Assembly (NCBI GenBank): GCA_023391625.1
Contig: JAEWAN010000034.1
Coordinates: forward strand, 744,001 to 808,000
Length of the DNA: 64,000 nt
Direction of reading: 5' to 3'
DNA from: Bacteroidota bacterium
GTDB taxonomy: Bacteria; Bacteroidota; Bacteroidia; Bacteroidales; Paludibacteraceae
Under the pieces are notes generated by a model. The model had not been told where the DNA came from, searched no databases, and was given only the letters and a program-made list of their open reading frames with translations. Below, one piece after another: positions 19,806-28,191 of the stretch; the first letter of the stretch is position 1, and the number at the start of each line of letters is the position of its first letter. The position numbers and the translations under genes are program-made.

Positions 19806-20573
19806 ATGAAAATACAATACATGAGCGATCTGCATTTTGAGTTCCGGGAGAACAGCAGATACATAAAACATAACAAATTCCCGGTAACGGGCGATATACT
19901 CGTATTGGCCGGAGACATTTTCTATCTGAAAGACAGAGTGGCTCCTTTGGGGAATTTCTGGAAATGGGCTTCTAAAAACTATAGGCAGGTTCTTATTGTT
20001 CCCGGGAACCACGAGTATTACAATTATTGTGATGTAATGGAGCGGGGATTACAATGGCGATGGATGTTCAAAGAGAATGTCGGTTATTATCAAAATCAGG
20101 TATTGAGAATAGACGATACCGATTTCATAATGAGCACACTCTGGTCGCATATCGAACCGGCAGACGAATATTTTGTTTGGAAAGGACTTAACGATTTCCG
20201 TCAGACCTTGTATAAAGGGAAACTGCTCCAAACGGAAGCATATAATCAGATGCATGACTTCTGTTTAGGTCATATCAAAAAGAGTCTTGCCAAAAGTACG
20301 GCAAAACACATAGTGGTCGTGACTCACCACCTGCCTACTTTGCAGGTTGTTGCTTCTCAGCATAAAGGTTCCGTATTGAACAGTGCATTTGCTACTGAAT
20401 ATGAAGAACTGATAGCCGACAGTAGGATCGATGCATGGATTTACGGACATTCGCATACCAATATCGACACGGAAATCGGGAATACAAAAGTGATTTGCAA
20501 CCAGATGGGATATGTATTTGAAAACGAGCATGTAATCAACGGATTCGATCCCGGGGAATTTTTAACCATTTGA
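19806..20573 (+). CDS. Calcineurin-like metallophosphoesterase 2
   Basis: 255 residues from ATG at 19806 (MKIQYMSDLHFEF); an upstream in-frame ATG at 19779 lies inside the previous gene and is unlikely. Motifs: SDLHFEF, LAGDI, VPGNHEYYNY, VTHHLP and YGHSHTN, all expected metal ligands of the superfamily. It is distinct in sequence from the phosphoesterase just upstream, so this is a pair of diverged enzymes rather than a recent duplication. It lies 13 bases before a frameshifted larger gene. Confidence 0.85.
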   Translation: MKIQYMSDLHFEFRENSRYIKHNKFPVTGDILVLAGDIFYLKDRVAPLGNFWKWASKNYRQVLIVPGNHEYYNYCDVMERGLQWRWMFKENVGYYQNQVLRIDDTDFIMSTLWSHIEPADEYFVWKGLNDFRQTLYKGKLLQTEAYNQMHDFCLGHIKKSLAKSTAKHIVVVTHHLPTLQVVASQHKGSVLNSAFATEYEELIADSRIDAWIYGHSHTNIDTEIGNTKVICNQMGYVFENEHVINGFDPGEFLTI

Positions 20574-20586
20574 AAAGAAAGAACAT

Positions 20587-21928
20587 ATGAAACAAAATAA
20601 GAAGACAAACTTTACCAGGCATTTTTTCATAGACTTGGCAAAGGAATACCGGTTTGAATGCTACGATATTCGAACAGCTTGGAAGCAGGCGCGATACAGA
20701 AATCGTGGTTGATAACGATACATTGGAGATGTTAGTTAAACTTCAAGAGCAATTTGCCCGACTGGAAAAAATGGGTGACGACGAATACAGAGGATTTTAT
20801 ATCGAATTGCCCCGCCCTACTCCGGAAGAATGGGGAGATTGCGAAGCGTCGATCGTAGACGGAGAATATGAGAGCAAGGAAGAATACCTCCGGGATTGGA
20901 AATTGTTAAATCCCAGAGAAACGGTATGGTATCATGTCAGCTCCGCCAGGTACAGAGAAAATCGCACCATACAATTCACGGATAGGAAACACTCGTATTT
21001 TACTATTGCGAATTATTCTCGATATATAAACCGAGTAGGCAACAATTTTCCCAATGAATGGCAAAGGGATTTCTTGGCAAAGTTGGCCTTATATTTTCAT
21101 AAACTAATCGATGCTATCATACAAGATCCGAAAGGGTTCAATAATTATGTGGCGAATCATCTTCCTTACCAGCAGCGAGACGGAAGAATTGCGAGAAAGG
21201 AGTTCAACAGAATCGAACCGAGATTTAAAATTGAGGTTGAAGACGAGACGACGGCAATAAAAGCATTGGAGGATTCCGTCTGCAAGAATTTCGGGCGGCC
21301 GTTAGATACAATGACGATACGTTCGTATTGCAAATACTATCGGATCGCTCATGAAGCCTATGACCGGTATTTTGAAAAGTTTGATACTACACAAAAGAAG
21401 CGTACCCTTCCGAATGGAGTACCATTGGAATTACAGGATGTCGCATATTACAACATGGTTAAGTTCTGCGATTTGCAGGATAAATACGATCTCGACAGTG
21501 AAACGGATTTCAACAAATTCGCATCGGACCATTATGGGGAGCTGGGATTGTCGCGGCTGAACGTACTCGCATCGGATTTTGACAGCCCCGGATGGAGAAT
21601 CATTGTTTCCAACAGCTACTCGGCGTATGTGGATGTTGCGGTAGAAGTCGCCACTGCACTATACAAATCTGGCGTTCCTTTGGAAATACACGACGCTGCC
21701 AAACTTTTGCGAATACTCAAGGAGGAGGATCATGTGAAATTGATTCCGTACACATTCCACGATTACATGGGCCATCATGAAGAAGGAACCGTTTATCAAC
21801 TTCCATGGGAGTACGAATGTATGGATAGCGAGGAGAATGTTTTATCATTGAAACAATACCATGAAATTATCTCTCTGGCAGAATGGGATGAAATAGAAAA
21901 AGTAAACATTGACAAAAACGGGATATAA
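20587..21928 (+). pseudogene. Unknown ~445-residue protein, likely frameshifted near start
   Basis: The expected start is ATG at 20587, after AAAGAAAGAAC, directly behind the phosphoesterase. That frame reads MKQNKKTNFTRHFFIDLAKE and closes at 20712. The main frame (to 21928) has a stop at 20630-20632 and then no ATG until well inside; the only early start is a TTG at 20654 without a ribosome site. A one-base shift between 20633 and 20712 would join both into a protein of about 445 residues. I do not recognise the family; it is soluble, acidic and rich in Tyr/Asp, with no visible catalytic motif. It could still be expressed from an internal start. Confidence 0.6.
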
Positions 21929-21944
21929 TCCCATAATTATTAGC

Positions 21945-21983
21945 AACATATTTGGCAGATAATGATAGTCTGCCAAATATGTT
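21945..21983 (+). terminator. 15-bp stem hairpin after phosphoesterase operon
   Basis: AACATATTTGGCAGA (21945-21959) pairs perfectly with 21969-21983 across a 9-base loop. It lies 16 bases after the stop of the preceding gene. There is no long T-tract, but the stem strength and place fit a terminator. Confidence 0.6.
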
Positions 21984-22390
21984 ATAATTAGCTATATAAT
22001 TAAAATAAGAGGAATTATTAAGAAGCGTGTGAAAGTATGGAACTTGACTCAAATTTTATAGCTTTCTGCAAGCAGAGCGTCGAATTGGAACAACTCAACA
22101 GTTTCATGACATCCTGCAACTCAGTTGAGTGGATGCTATACATAATCTGAAATGTTTGTCGCCCTATCGTATCGCAAGCAGATCGTGCCGCTCATTCAGC
22201 AGACGGACGATATCTTTGTAATGGTTCAGTATCTGCTGTTTGTTCCACTTTTGACATTGTTGTGTCATTCGATACATAATACGTCGTTTGGTAGGCATAT
22301 CATCAGACTGATAATTATTGCGTTACCAATAGGATTAGAATCGTTTATCCAAGAGTTTATGGATTGGTTGACTAAACGTAAGTTACCAAA
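21984..22390. other. Gene-poor stretch
   Basis: No supported gene. A 37-codon frame at 22037-22150 (MELDSNFIAFCK...) has a plausible purine-rich leader and may be the start of a truncated gene, and a 96-codon frame at 22152 has no recognisable content. It marks the border between AT-rich sequence and the GC-rich operon that follows. Confidence 0.4.
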
Positions 22391-22615
22391 TTATTGTATC
22401 CTACCCATTTTCATCTCAGCCTTCAATATTTCGTACACGTAGGCTGAACTTTCGACATAAAGCCCTGTCTTGGGATCGGAGAGCCTGGCGAAAGTTTCCG
22501 AATTGTAGAACAGGGCGATAGCCTCGGTCATGGACAGCCTCTCGTCCTCCATCAGATAGGAGACGATGTCCTTGACAATGCCCTCCGTGAGGTAGCGTAT
22601 TTTCTTTTCGTTCAT
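22391..22615 (-). CDS. Small unknown protein of DUF3990 operon
   Basis: 74 residues, starting MNEKKIRYLTEGIVKDIV. The ATG overlaps the stop of the upstream DUF3990-like gene (ATGA), so it is translationally coupled and third in the operon. It looks helical, contains MTEAIALFYNSETFARL, and has no catalytic motif that I recognise. It may be a second antitoxin or accessory factor. Base composition is GC-rich like the other two genes. Confidence 0.7.
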   Translation of the reverse strand: MNEKKIRYLTEGIVKDIVSYLMEDERLSMTEAIALFYNSETFARLSDPKTGLYVESSAYVYEILKAEMKMGRIQ

Positions 22616-23088
22616 AATATTTCGAGGTATCGGACGGCGCGTGCCGAGTGGAAAAGATATTGCGAAGAAACCTTCTTGTAGCGCAATCCTGCAACCAGCA
22701 TCGGCAGGTCGATGATCCCGTCGTCGAAATTGCGAAAGAGCGTGGCGATAGTATCGTCGGCTACCGGGCCTATCACGATGTCGTAATCGTGGACGGGATG
22801 TGCCCCATCGCGGCTGCGGTTGGCCATCACGAACAGCGCCCACTCCTCGTCGGGCTCAACAAAGCGTTTGACGGATAGTACTCCGTCGGCCATCGCCACT
22901 GCCTCGTCGAACCCGAAAACGGTAACGACCGGTTCACCACCGTAGATAGCCGCCGTGCGACGGGCCATCTGCACGGCCTGTTCTTCTATTTCGGTCAGAT
23001 AGAATCCCTGTCCGAAATCCTTGTAGGGCTTACACCGGGCCAAATCTATCCGAGCGATAACAGTGTTCGATCCGTGGTAGAGTTTCAT
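22612..23088 (-). CDS. DUF3990-like putative ADP-ribosyltransferase toxin
   Basis: 158 residues. The N-terminus has the DUF3990/ART-like hallmarks: LYHGSN at 3-8 and KDFGQGFYLTEIEEQAVQMA at ~23-42, corresponding to the NAD-binding strands. DUF3990 proteins are usually paired with DUF3791 proteins and are thought to be ADP-ribosyltransferase-type toxins. Here the partner directly upstream is an HTH-DUF3791-like fusion overlapping by four bases. The gene is very GC-rich (a sampled 60-base line is about 68% GC) against roughly 38% around it, a sign of recent transfer. Toxicity is inferred, not shown. Confidence 0.75.
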   Translation of the reverse strand: MKLYHGSNTVIARIDLARCKPYKDFGQGFYLTEIEEQAVQMARRTAAIYGGEPVVTVFGFDEAVAMADGVLSVKRFVEPDEEWALFVMANRSRDGAHPVHDYDIVIGPVADDTIATLFRNFDDGIIDLPMLVAGLRYKKVSSQYLFHSARAVRYLEIL

Positions 23089-23513
23089 TTTATACCTCCT
23101 CCGTTATTGTAACACACACGGGTCAAATCCCGTACGCTGTCGCTGAACGAAAGCAGGTGCTCAGCCTCGTAGTGCTCAGCGAGGAAGTCCAGCCCCTTGT
23201 AGCGGTTCAGATAATTGCTGGCTTCACGCACCGTCATGCCATGCGTGCATGCAAATTCGCCTATGTTGGCCACAATGTAACCGATTACACGCCGATCTAC
23301 GGGAACCATAGCCAGCAAGCGTACCGACGCCGACAGGCCAAGTGCGTCCAATACCTTCGTGACTGTCCGGATCGTCAGTCCTCGCCCACTCTCGATCTTG
23401 GAGATTTGAGCCTTGCCCACGCCGACCTTTTCGCCCAACTCCTCCTGCGTCATGCCGCGGCGGGTCCGTTCGCTGCGGATCAAAGCTCCAATATTATCGA
23501 TTCTTGTATTCAT
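23085..23513 (-). CDS. XRE-type HTH fused to DUF3791-like domain (antitoxin)
   Basis: 142 residues. Residues ~10-62 form a cro/C1-type HTH (LIRSERTRRGMTQEELGEKVGVGKAQISKIESG). Residues ~75-135 resemble DUF3791 (YIVANIGEFACTHGMTVREASNYLNRYKGLDFLAEHYEAEHLLS). DUF3791 is normally a stand-alone small protein next to DUF3990, so this is a fusion of DNA-binding and partner domains. It is the first gene of a tight three-gene operon with four-base overlaps and likely represses its own promoter, whose -7 box lies 16 bases upstream. Confidence 0.8.
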   Translation of the reverse strand: MNTRIDNIGALIRSERTRRGMTQEELGEKVGVGKAQISKIESGRGLTIRTVTKVLDALGLSASVRLLAMVPVDRRVIGYIVANIGEFACTHGMTVREASNYLNRYKGLDFLAEHYEAEHLLSFSDSVRDLTRVCYNNGGGIK

Positions 23514-23528
23514 AATCTCTCGTTTTCA

Positions 23529-23536
23529 CAAAGATA
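23529..23536 (-). promoter_or_regulatory. -7 box of HTH-DUF3791 operon
   Basis: Minus-strand TATCTTTG, an exact TAnnTTTG match, 16 bases upstream of the antitoxin ATG. A small palindrome (GGCAAAAATTTTGCC, about 23568-23582) lies just upstream and may be the HTH operator. Confidence 0.55.
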
Positions 23537-24247
23537 ATTCAAAGTTGCCAATTATGGAAACTGCACGGCAAAAATTTTGCCTAAAAAAATAAAATAAGGG
23601 CTGATAGGTATAGAAACGGATCGTGAGGCGGTTAAGGCTGTCCGGCAAAGGCGGCTATAAAAACAATCGGGGCCGCAAACAGAGGAGAAAAGCTACGAAC
23701 AAGCATACCGTTTCCGGTATGAGATTCATATGAAAAAGATGACGGGATAACCTTGATACGGATTTTGATTATATCCCGGAAACATTACGCCCGAAGGAAA
23801 GTGATTGCTGGAGTTGATCCGGAGACACAAGAAAGTAACTGTCATGAACGAGAAAAAGAATATTCCTGGGAAATAATTTGACTGACGTTACAGACATGGA
23901 CATTTTTGAAAATTCGGTACTTTGACGCAAGTATTCGCCCTATGGCGAAATAAGGTTTTTCGTAATGCCTTACAACATTTCAGCAGATATTCTTTCAGCA
24001 CCTTGTTTACTATTAGCAGAGCTATGTACCGCGATGGTTTTGTACCTGATAGCCGACCGAGATAACGACATCGAAATTATAATATTTAACCCAATAGTTT
24101 TTACCGTCTGCGGCAGTTGTCAAGGAATCCTTTACAACAGAATCCTATCTCAATTTTTAGTCCATCCGCATAATTGCACTTAATCTTTTTATTTGTATTT
24201 TTTAAAATTAAAAATATCAGCCATGACTAAATGTCAGATAAAAACAA
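23537..24247. other. 710-base stretch without a supported gene
   Basis: I see no gene here. Short frames exist, including a 72-codon one at 23965-24183, but none resembles a known family or has a good start. The sequence may contain decayed mobile-element remnants. Confidence 0.4.
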
Positions 24248-24255
24248 TATATTTG
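24248..24255 (+). promoter_or_regulatory. -7 box of RM-like operon
   Basis: TATATTTG matches TAnnTTTG, 29 bases before the HTH gene ATG at 24284. It is the likely promoter for the HTH, methylase, DGQHR and HsdS genes. Confidence 0.55.
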
Positions 24256-24283
24256 TACAATAAGCCAATAATATGGATAGATA

Positions 24284-24487
24284 ATGAAAGATTTGAATCG
24301 GCTAAAAGTTGTTTTAGCAGAGCAGAAAAAGACAGGAAAATGGTTGGCAGAACAGTTGGATAAAGATACATCAACTGTTTCAAAATGGTGTTCCAACAAA
24401 ATGCAGCCATCATTAGAGATGCTAATGAAAATTGCGGAAACATTAGATGTGGATATTAGAGAACTAATAGTTACCACGAAACACTAA
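24284..24487 (+). CDS. Small XRE-family HTH regulator of RM-like operon
   Basis: 67 residues, a stand-alone cro/C1-type HTH: LNRLKVVLAEQKKTGKWLAEQLDKDTSTVSKW, then an ETLDVDIRELI ending. Small HTH proteins of this kind commonly head type I RM operons in Bacteroidota and work like C-proteins. A related HTH lies before hsdR at 55799-55999. The nuclease-methylase gene begins 29 bases downstream, so co-transcription and autoregulation are likely. Confidence 0.85.
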   Translation: MKDLNRLKVVLAEQKKTGKWLAEQLDKDTSTVSKWCSNKMQPSLEMLMKIAETLDVDIRELIVTTKH

Positions 24488-24516
24488 GTATCAGTTTTAA
24501 TTGCCATAGTAAATAA

Positions 24517-26682
24517 ATGAAAGATTATATCAAAATTGGTTTGGAAAAAGGTTACATATCTTTAAATGAAGATATGTCTCGCATTACATATTTATTTCAG
24601 AATAATAAAGAATATGCATATAATAAACCAGAAGACAAGGTACAGGCAGAGACCGTTTTGCGGTTAATCCTTGACTATAATTATCCCGCCCGACGCATAA
24701 AACAATTTGTCCAAGTTACAATGGGACGAGAGGTTAAAGAAGCAGACATAATCGTATATGAAGATGATGCGTGTATAAGACCACATATATTGGTTGAGTG
24801 TAAACGGGAGGAAGTAAGCGAAGCAGAATATCAGCAAGCAATAGAACAAGCTTATAGCTATGCATTTGCCTTACCTTGTGATATTAAATATGTTTGGGTT
24901 ACATCAGGAATCAAATCAGACTATTTTGAAGTAGATAAGACTCAAAATAGTCGGAATCAAATGCCAGATATTCCTCAATTTGGAGTAAAGACAGTGGCAT
25001 CTTATAAATATGTTTATGATGCTCATTTTTTACCACAAATAGCTGGCGAACAGCGTTTTTTTGATCTTTCCGTAATTGACCAGGCAGAACTCACACGAAG
25101 ATTCAAACAAGCTCATGAAGCACTTTGGGCTGGAGGACAGTTAAATCCTTCTGAAGCCTTTGATGAACTGGACAAACTCATATTTTGCAAGATATGGGAT
25201 GAACGCAAGCCCAGAAAGATGGGCGAACCATACGATTTTCAAATTATTACCGTGTCCAAAGATGAGGAGAAAAATGAAAACAAAAGACGCCTCATTGAGA
25301 ATGACAATCTTTATAAACGCATAATAGCATTGTATGAGGAAGGTAGGGCAAAAGATAAAGAGGTATTCCGTGATAATATCAGATTAACCCCGGAAAAGAT
25401 ACGCACTGTTGTTGGGTATCTTGAAAGTATCAATCTGAGTGAGACTGACCTCGATAGTAAAGGGCGAGCTTTTGAGACATTTATGGGTTCTTTTTTTAGA
25501 GGAACATATGGCCAATATTTCACGCCCCGTGAAATTGTACAATTTGTTGTGGATGTCTTACCTATTCAGTACGATTCAAAAGTTCTTGATACGTCATGCG
25601 GAAGCGGAGGTTTCTTGCTGTACGCATTGAATAAAGTTAGGACCAAAGCGACTCAACTTTATCCTAAATATAAAACAGACACACGACAATATAAGCATTG
25701 GTACTCTTATTGGCACGACTTTGCAGCCAATAATTTATATGGAATAGAAATCAGTGAACAGATCTCACGGGCTGCAAAAATGAATATGATTATTCATGAT
25801 GATGGGCATACTAATGTCATTACATCTGATGGCCTTATACCTGAAAAAACTATCATTGAAAAAACGAACAATCAAGGCTTCCAATACGGGACATTTGACT
25901 TTATTATCACCAATCCACCTTTTGGCAGTACAATCCGCCAAAGTGAACAAGCATATTTAAAAACTTATCAATTAGGAAAAAAAGAGGAAGACTGGCTGGC
26001 TGTAACAACTCCACCTCAAAATACTCGTGACGGTCAAAATACAGAAGTTCTTTTTATTGAACAGGACTATAAATTCTTAAAAGAAGGGGGTTATCTTGCC
26101 ATAGTCCTTCCCGATGGAATCTTAACCAATAGCAGTATGCAGTATGTAAGGGCTCAAATAGAAGATTGGTTCCGCATAGTTGCTGTTGTTAGTTTACCTC
26201 AAACGGCATTTATGGCCAATGGTGCCGGAGTGAAAAGTTCCATATTATTCTTAAAGAAATGGACAAAAAGAGAATCAGAAATATTGATAAACACAAAAAA
26301 GAGTATTGAACGGAGACTGCTTAGTGACAATGGATATTTAGCTCAACGCCAAACTTGGGAAAAAGAGATAAAACAAAAGCAGAAAGAAAAAGCTAATGAG
26401 ATAAAAGATCGACAAAAGATTTTAGTCACAGCAGCCAAGCAGACTGATGAATATAAATCATGGAATGCAAATCTGCTTGCAGAGTATGCTAACAAAGTGG
26501 ATGAACTTAAAAGCCGCATGACTGACGAATACCAACAAACCAAACAAAAAGAACTGGCCGATTACCCGATTTTTATGGCTATTGCCGAGGAAATTGGATA
26601 TGACGCAACTGGTAAGAAAACTGCCGTCAATGAATTAAATGCGATAGGAGAAGAACTGAAGCGATTCATCGAATCATTATAG
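24517..26682 (+). CDS. N6-adenine DNA methylase with N-terminal nuclease domain
   Basis: 721 residues. Residues ~40-150 form an HSDR_N-like PD-(D/E)xK fold with ADIIVY (D77) and LVECKRE (E94, K96). Residues ~310-610 form an HsdM-type methylase: AFETFMGSFFRGTYGQYFTPREIVQF, SAM-binding VLDTSCGSGGFLL (~356-368) and the catalytic NPPF (~463). A coiled coil follows (~590-680). There is no helicase motif here or in the operon, so this is not a classical HsdR/HsdM pair; the fusion plus HsdS is closer to type IIB/IIG enzymes. It should methylate, and may cleave, at sites chosen by the HsdS protein encoded two genes downstream. Confidence 0.88.
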   Translation: MKDYIKIGLEKGYISLNEDMSRITYLFQNNKEYAYNKPEDKVQAETVLRLILDYNYPARRIKQFVQVTMGREVKEADIIVYEDDACIRPHILVECKREEVSEAEYQQAIEQAYSYAFALPCDIKYVWVTSGIKSDYFEVDKTQNSRNQMPDIPQFGVKTVASYKYVYDAHFLPQIAGEQRFFDLSVIDQAELTRRFKQAHEALWAGGQLNPSEAFDELDKLIFCKIWDERKPRKMGEPYDFQIITVSKDEEKNENKRRLIENDNLYKRIIALYEEGRAKDKEVFRDNIRLTPEKIRTVVGYLESINLSETDLDSKGRAFETFMGSFFRGTYGQYFTPREIVQFVVDVLPIQYDSKVLDTSCGSGGFLLYALNKVRTKATQLYPKYKTDTRQYKHWYSYWHDFAANNLYGIEISEQISRAAKMNMIIHDDGHTNVITSDGLIPEKTIIEKTNNQGFQYGTFDFIITNPPFGSTIRQSEQAYLKTYQLGKKEEDWLAVTTPPQNTRDGQNTEVLFIEQDYKFLKEGGYLAIVLPDGILTNSSMQYVRAQIEDWFRIVAVVSLPQTAFMANGAGVKSSILFLKKWTKRESEILINTKKSIERRLLSDNGYLAQRQTWEKEIKQKQKEKANEIKDRQKILVTAAKQTDEYKSWNANLLAEYANKVDELKSRMTDEYQQTKQKELADYPIFMAIAEEIGYDATGKKTAVNELNAIGEELKRFIESL

Positions 26683-26692
26683 AATATAGACT

Positions 26693-28189
26693 ATGATTAT
26701 TCAAGGTATATTAGATAATTCTTTAAACGGGCAACTTTGTATTAGAGGCTTTGCAAATATCAAAGAACTCGCAATGTTATCAGAAGCAGATTACTCATAT
26801 CAAAGACCCCTGCTTGATCGCACAGATATTTCTGATTTTTTAGAGACACAAGAATTTTTATTTTTCCCGGAGGTAATATTAAGCTATAAATTTAAACATC
26901 GATTTGATTCCCAAAAAGACACCCCGTTAAAAGCCATTCAAAATGGGAAGAACTATAAATCAGCCATTAATAGTGATTCTATTTCTGTTAAGATTTTCGA
27001 GGACAAAAAAGATTTCTCAGCCAAGCCTATCAAAGTTGTCAAATTGACTATAAACGACAATACGGTAAAACCATTTCATAGGATTGATGGAAATCACAGG
27101 CTTAATGCGGCTGAAATGTCCGAGAGTGAAAAAGTTGAAAGAATGGTTATCCCATTTTGCTTGCTATTAGGGACTGAATATTTTGAATCAAATGGGAAAA
27201 TTGAGAGTGAGGAAACAAAAAGCTTTGATAAAGCGGTTAAAGTCTTTTTCTACAATATCAATACAAAGACAATTCCTCTAACTTCTGAGCAAAATTTGAA
27301 AGTACTTATTGATGATAATGAGAATTTTCCAGATGAAGAACTGGAAAATATTTTTGGAGGAAGGCAAGCTGTCTTGACCAGACAATTAATGAAAAAGATT
27401 GATCCTACAATCTTATTCTCTGGGTTTGACCATGTAATAAAAAATAATTATAGAACATATTTTAATGATATATTTACAAGACTTATAGATAATAAAATAA
27501 GCGAATCTGATGCTATTGAAAAAACCATAAACTCGTTACAGGCTGTAAATCAACTATACAATGATAATGCCGGCCTAAAAGCCAATGATAGTTTTGGACT
27601 ACTGACATCTTTCCTTTGGTATCACATCCAAGGACTTGATAAATACAACGCTTTTAAGAATTGGATACTAAGCAACCATATATTCGAGATAAAGGAAGTA
27701 AAAGCAGGGAGCATCATTAAAATTTTTGACAAATTGATATCTCAGAAAATTGATGTATTTGTTGCAATGCCATATTTTGATAGCAACGCTGAAGTAATTG
27801 CGGAATACAATAAAATTTACGGTGATGTTATTAGAGAGATTGCATCAAAATTTGATATTCAAATCTCATTATTTCCGATAATGAGTAATAAAGGAGAAAC
27901 AAGTGATCAGATTCAAGATATAATAAATAAGATAAAACAGGCAAAAATAGTTTTTGCAGACATAACAGACAACAACGCAAATGTATTATACGAAATGGGA
28001 TGGGCTAGAGCACTTGATAAAAAAGTAGTAATTGTAAAACGAAAGAACTGTAGCCCTGTAAAGTCTGATATACAGAATGACACTTACCATGAATATGATG
28101 ATACATGTAGGAGCATTTCGCTCAGTAAAATCATCAGAGAAAACATTATTGAGATTTTGAGAAATAACTATGGGCTTATAACAGAATAA
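26693..28189 (+). CDS. DGQHR/ParB-like + nucleoside deoxyribosyltransferase-like fusion
   Basis: 498 residues, between the methylase (10 bases upstream) and hsdS (2 bases downstream). The N-terminal ~300 residues contain HRIDGNHRLNAA (129-140), a variant of the DGQHR motif seen in DndB/DUF262/ParB-like proteins. The C-terminal domain (353-455) reads IDVFVAMPYF ... KIVFADITDNNANVLYEMGWARALDKKVVIV, the signature of the nucleoside 2-deoxyribosyltransferase/TIR-like Rossmann fold; the E-M-G-W segment carries the usual catalytic-type Glu. I do not know a named family with this exact architecture inside an RM operon. A nucleotide-sensing or NAD/nucleoside-degrading effector gated by the RM module is a reasonable hypothesis. 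Confidence 0.75.
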   Translation: MIIQGILDNSLNGQLCIRGFANIKELAMLSEADYSYQRPLLDRTDISDFLETQEFLFFPEVILSYKFKHRFDSQKDTPLKAIQNGKNYKSAINSDSISVKIFEDKKDFSAKPIKVVKLTINDNTVKPFHRIDGNHRLNAAEMSESEKVERMVIPFCLLLGTEYFESNGKIESEETKSFDKAVKVFFYNINTKTIPLTSEQNLKVLIDDNENFPDEELENIFGGRQAVLTRQLMKKIDPTILFSGFDHVIKNNYRTYFNDIFTRLIDNKISESDAIEKTINSLQAVNQLYNDNAGLKANDSFGLLTSFLWYHIQGLDKYNAFKNWILSNHIFEIKEVKAGSIIKIFDKLISQKIDVFVAMPYFDSNAEVIAEYNKIYGDVIREIASKFDIQISLFPIMSNKGETSDQIQDIINKIKQAKIVFADITDNNANVLYEMGWARALDKKVVIVKRKNCSPVKSDIQNDTYHEYDDTCRSISLSKIIRENIIEILRNNYGLITE

Positions 28190-28191
28190 TC

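Noticed and set aside
22152..22442. 96-codon plus-strand reading frame
   Set aside because: It overlaps the 3' end of the minus-strand operon, has no family resemblance and no ribosome site.
23965..24183. 72-codon plus-strand reading frame
   Set aside because: No recognisable domain, no promoter or ribosome site, poor start context.
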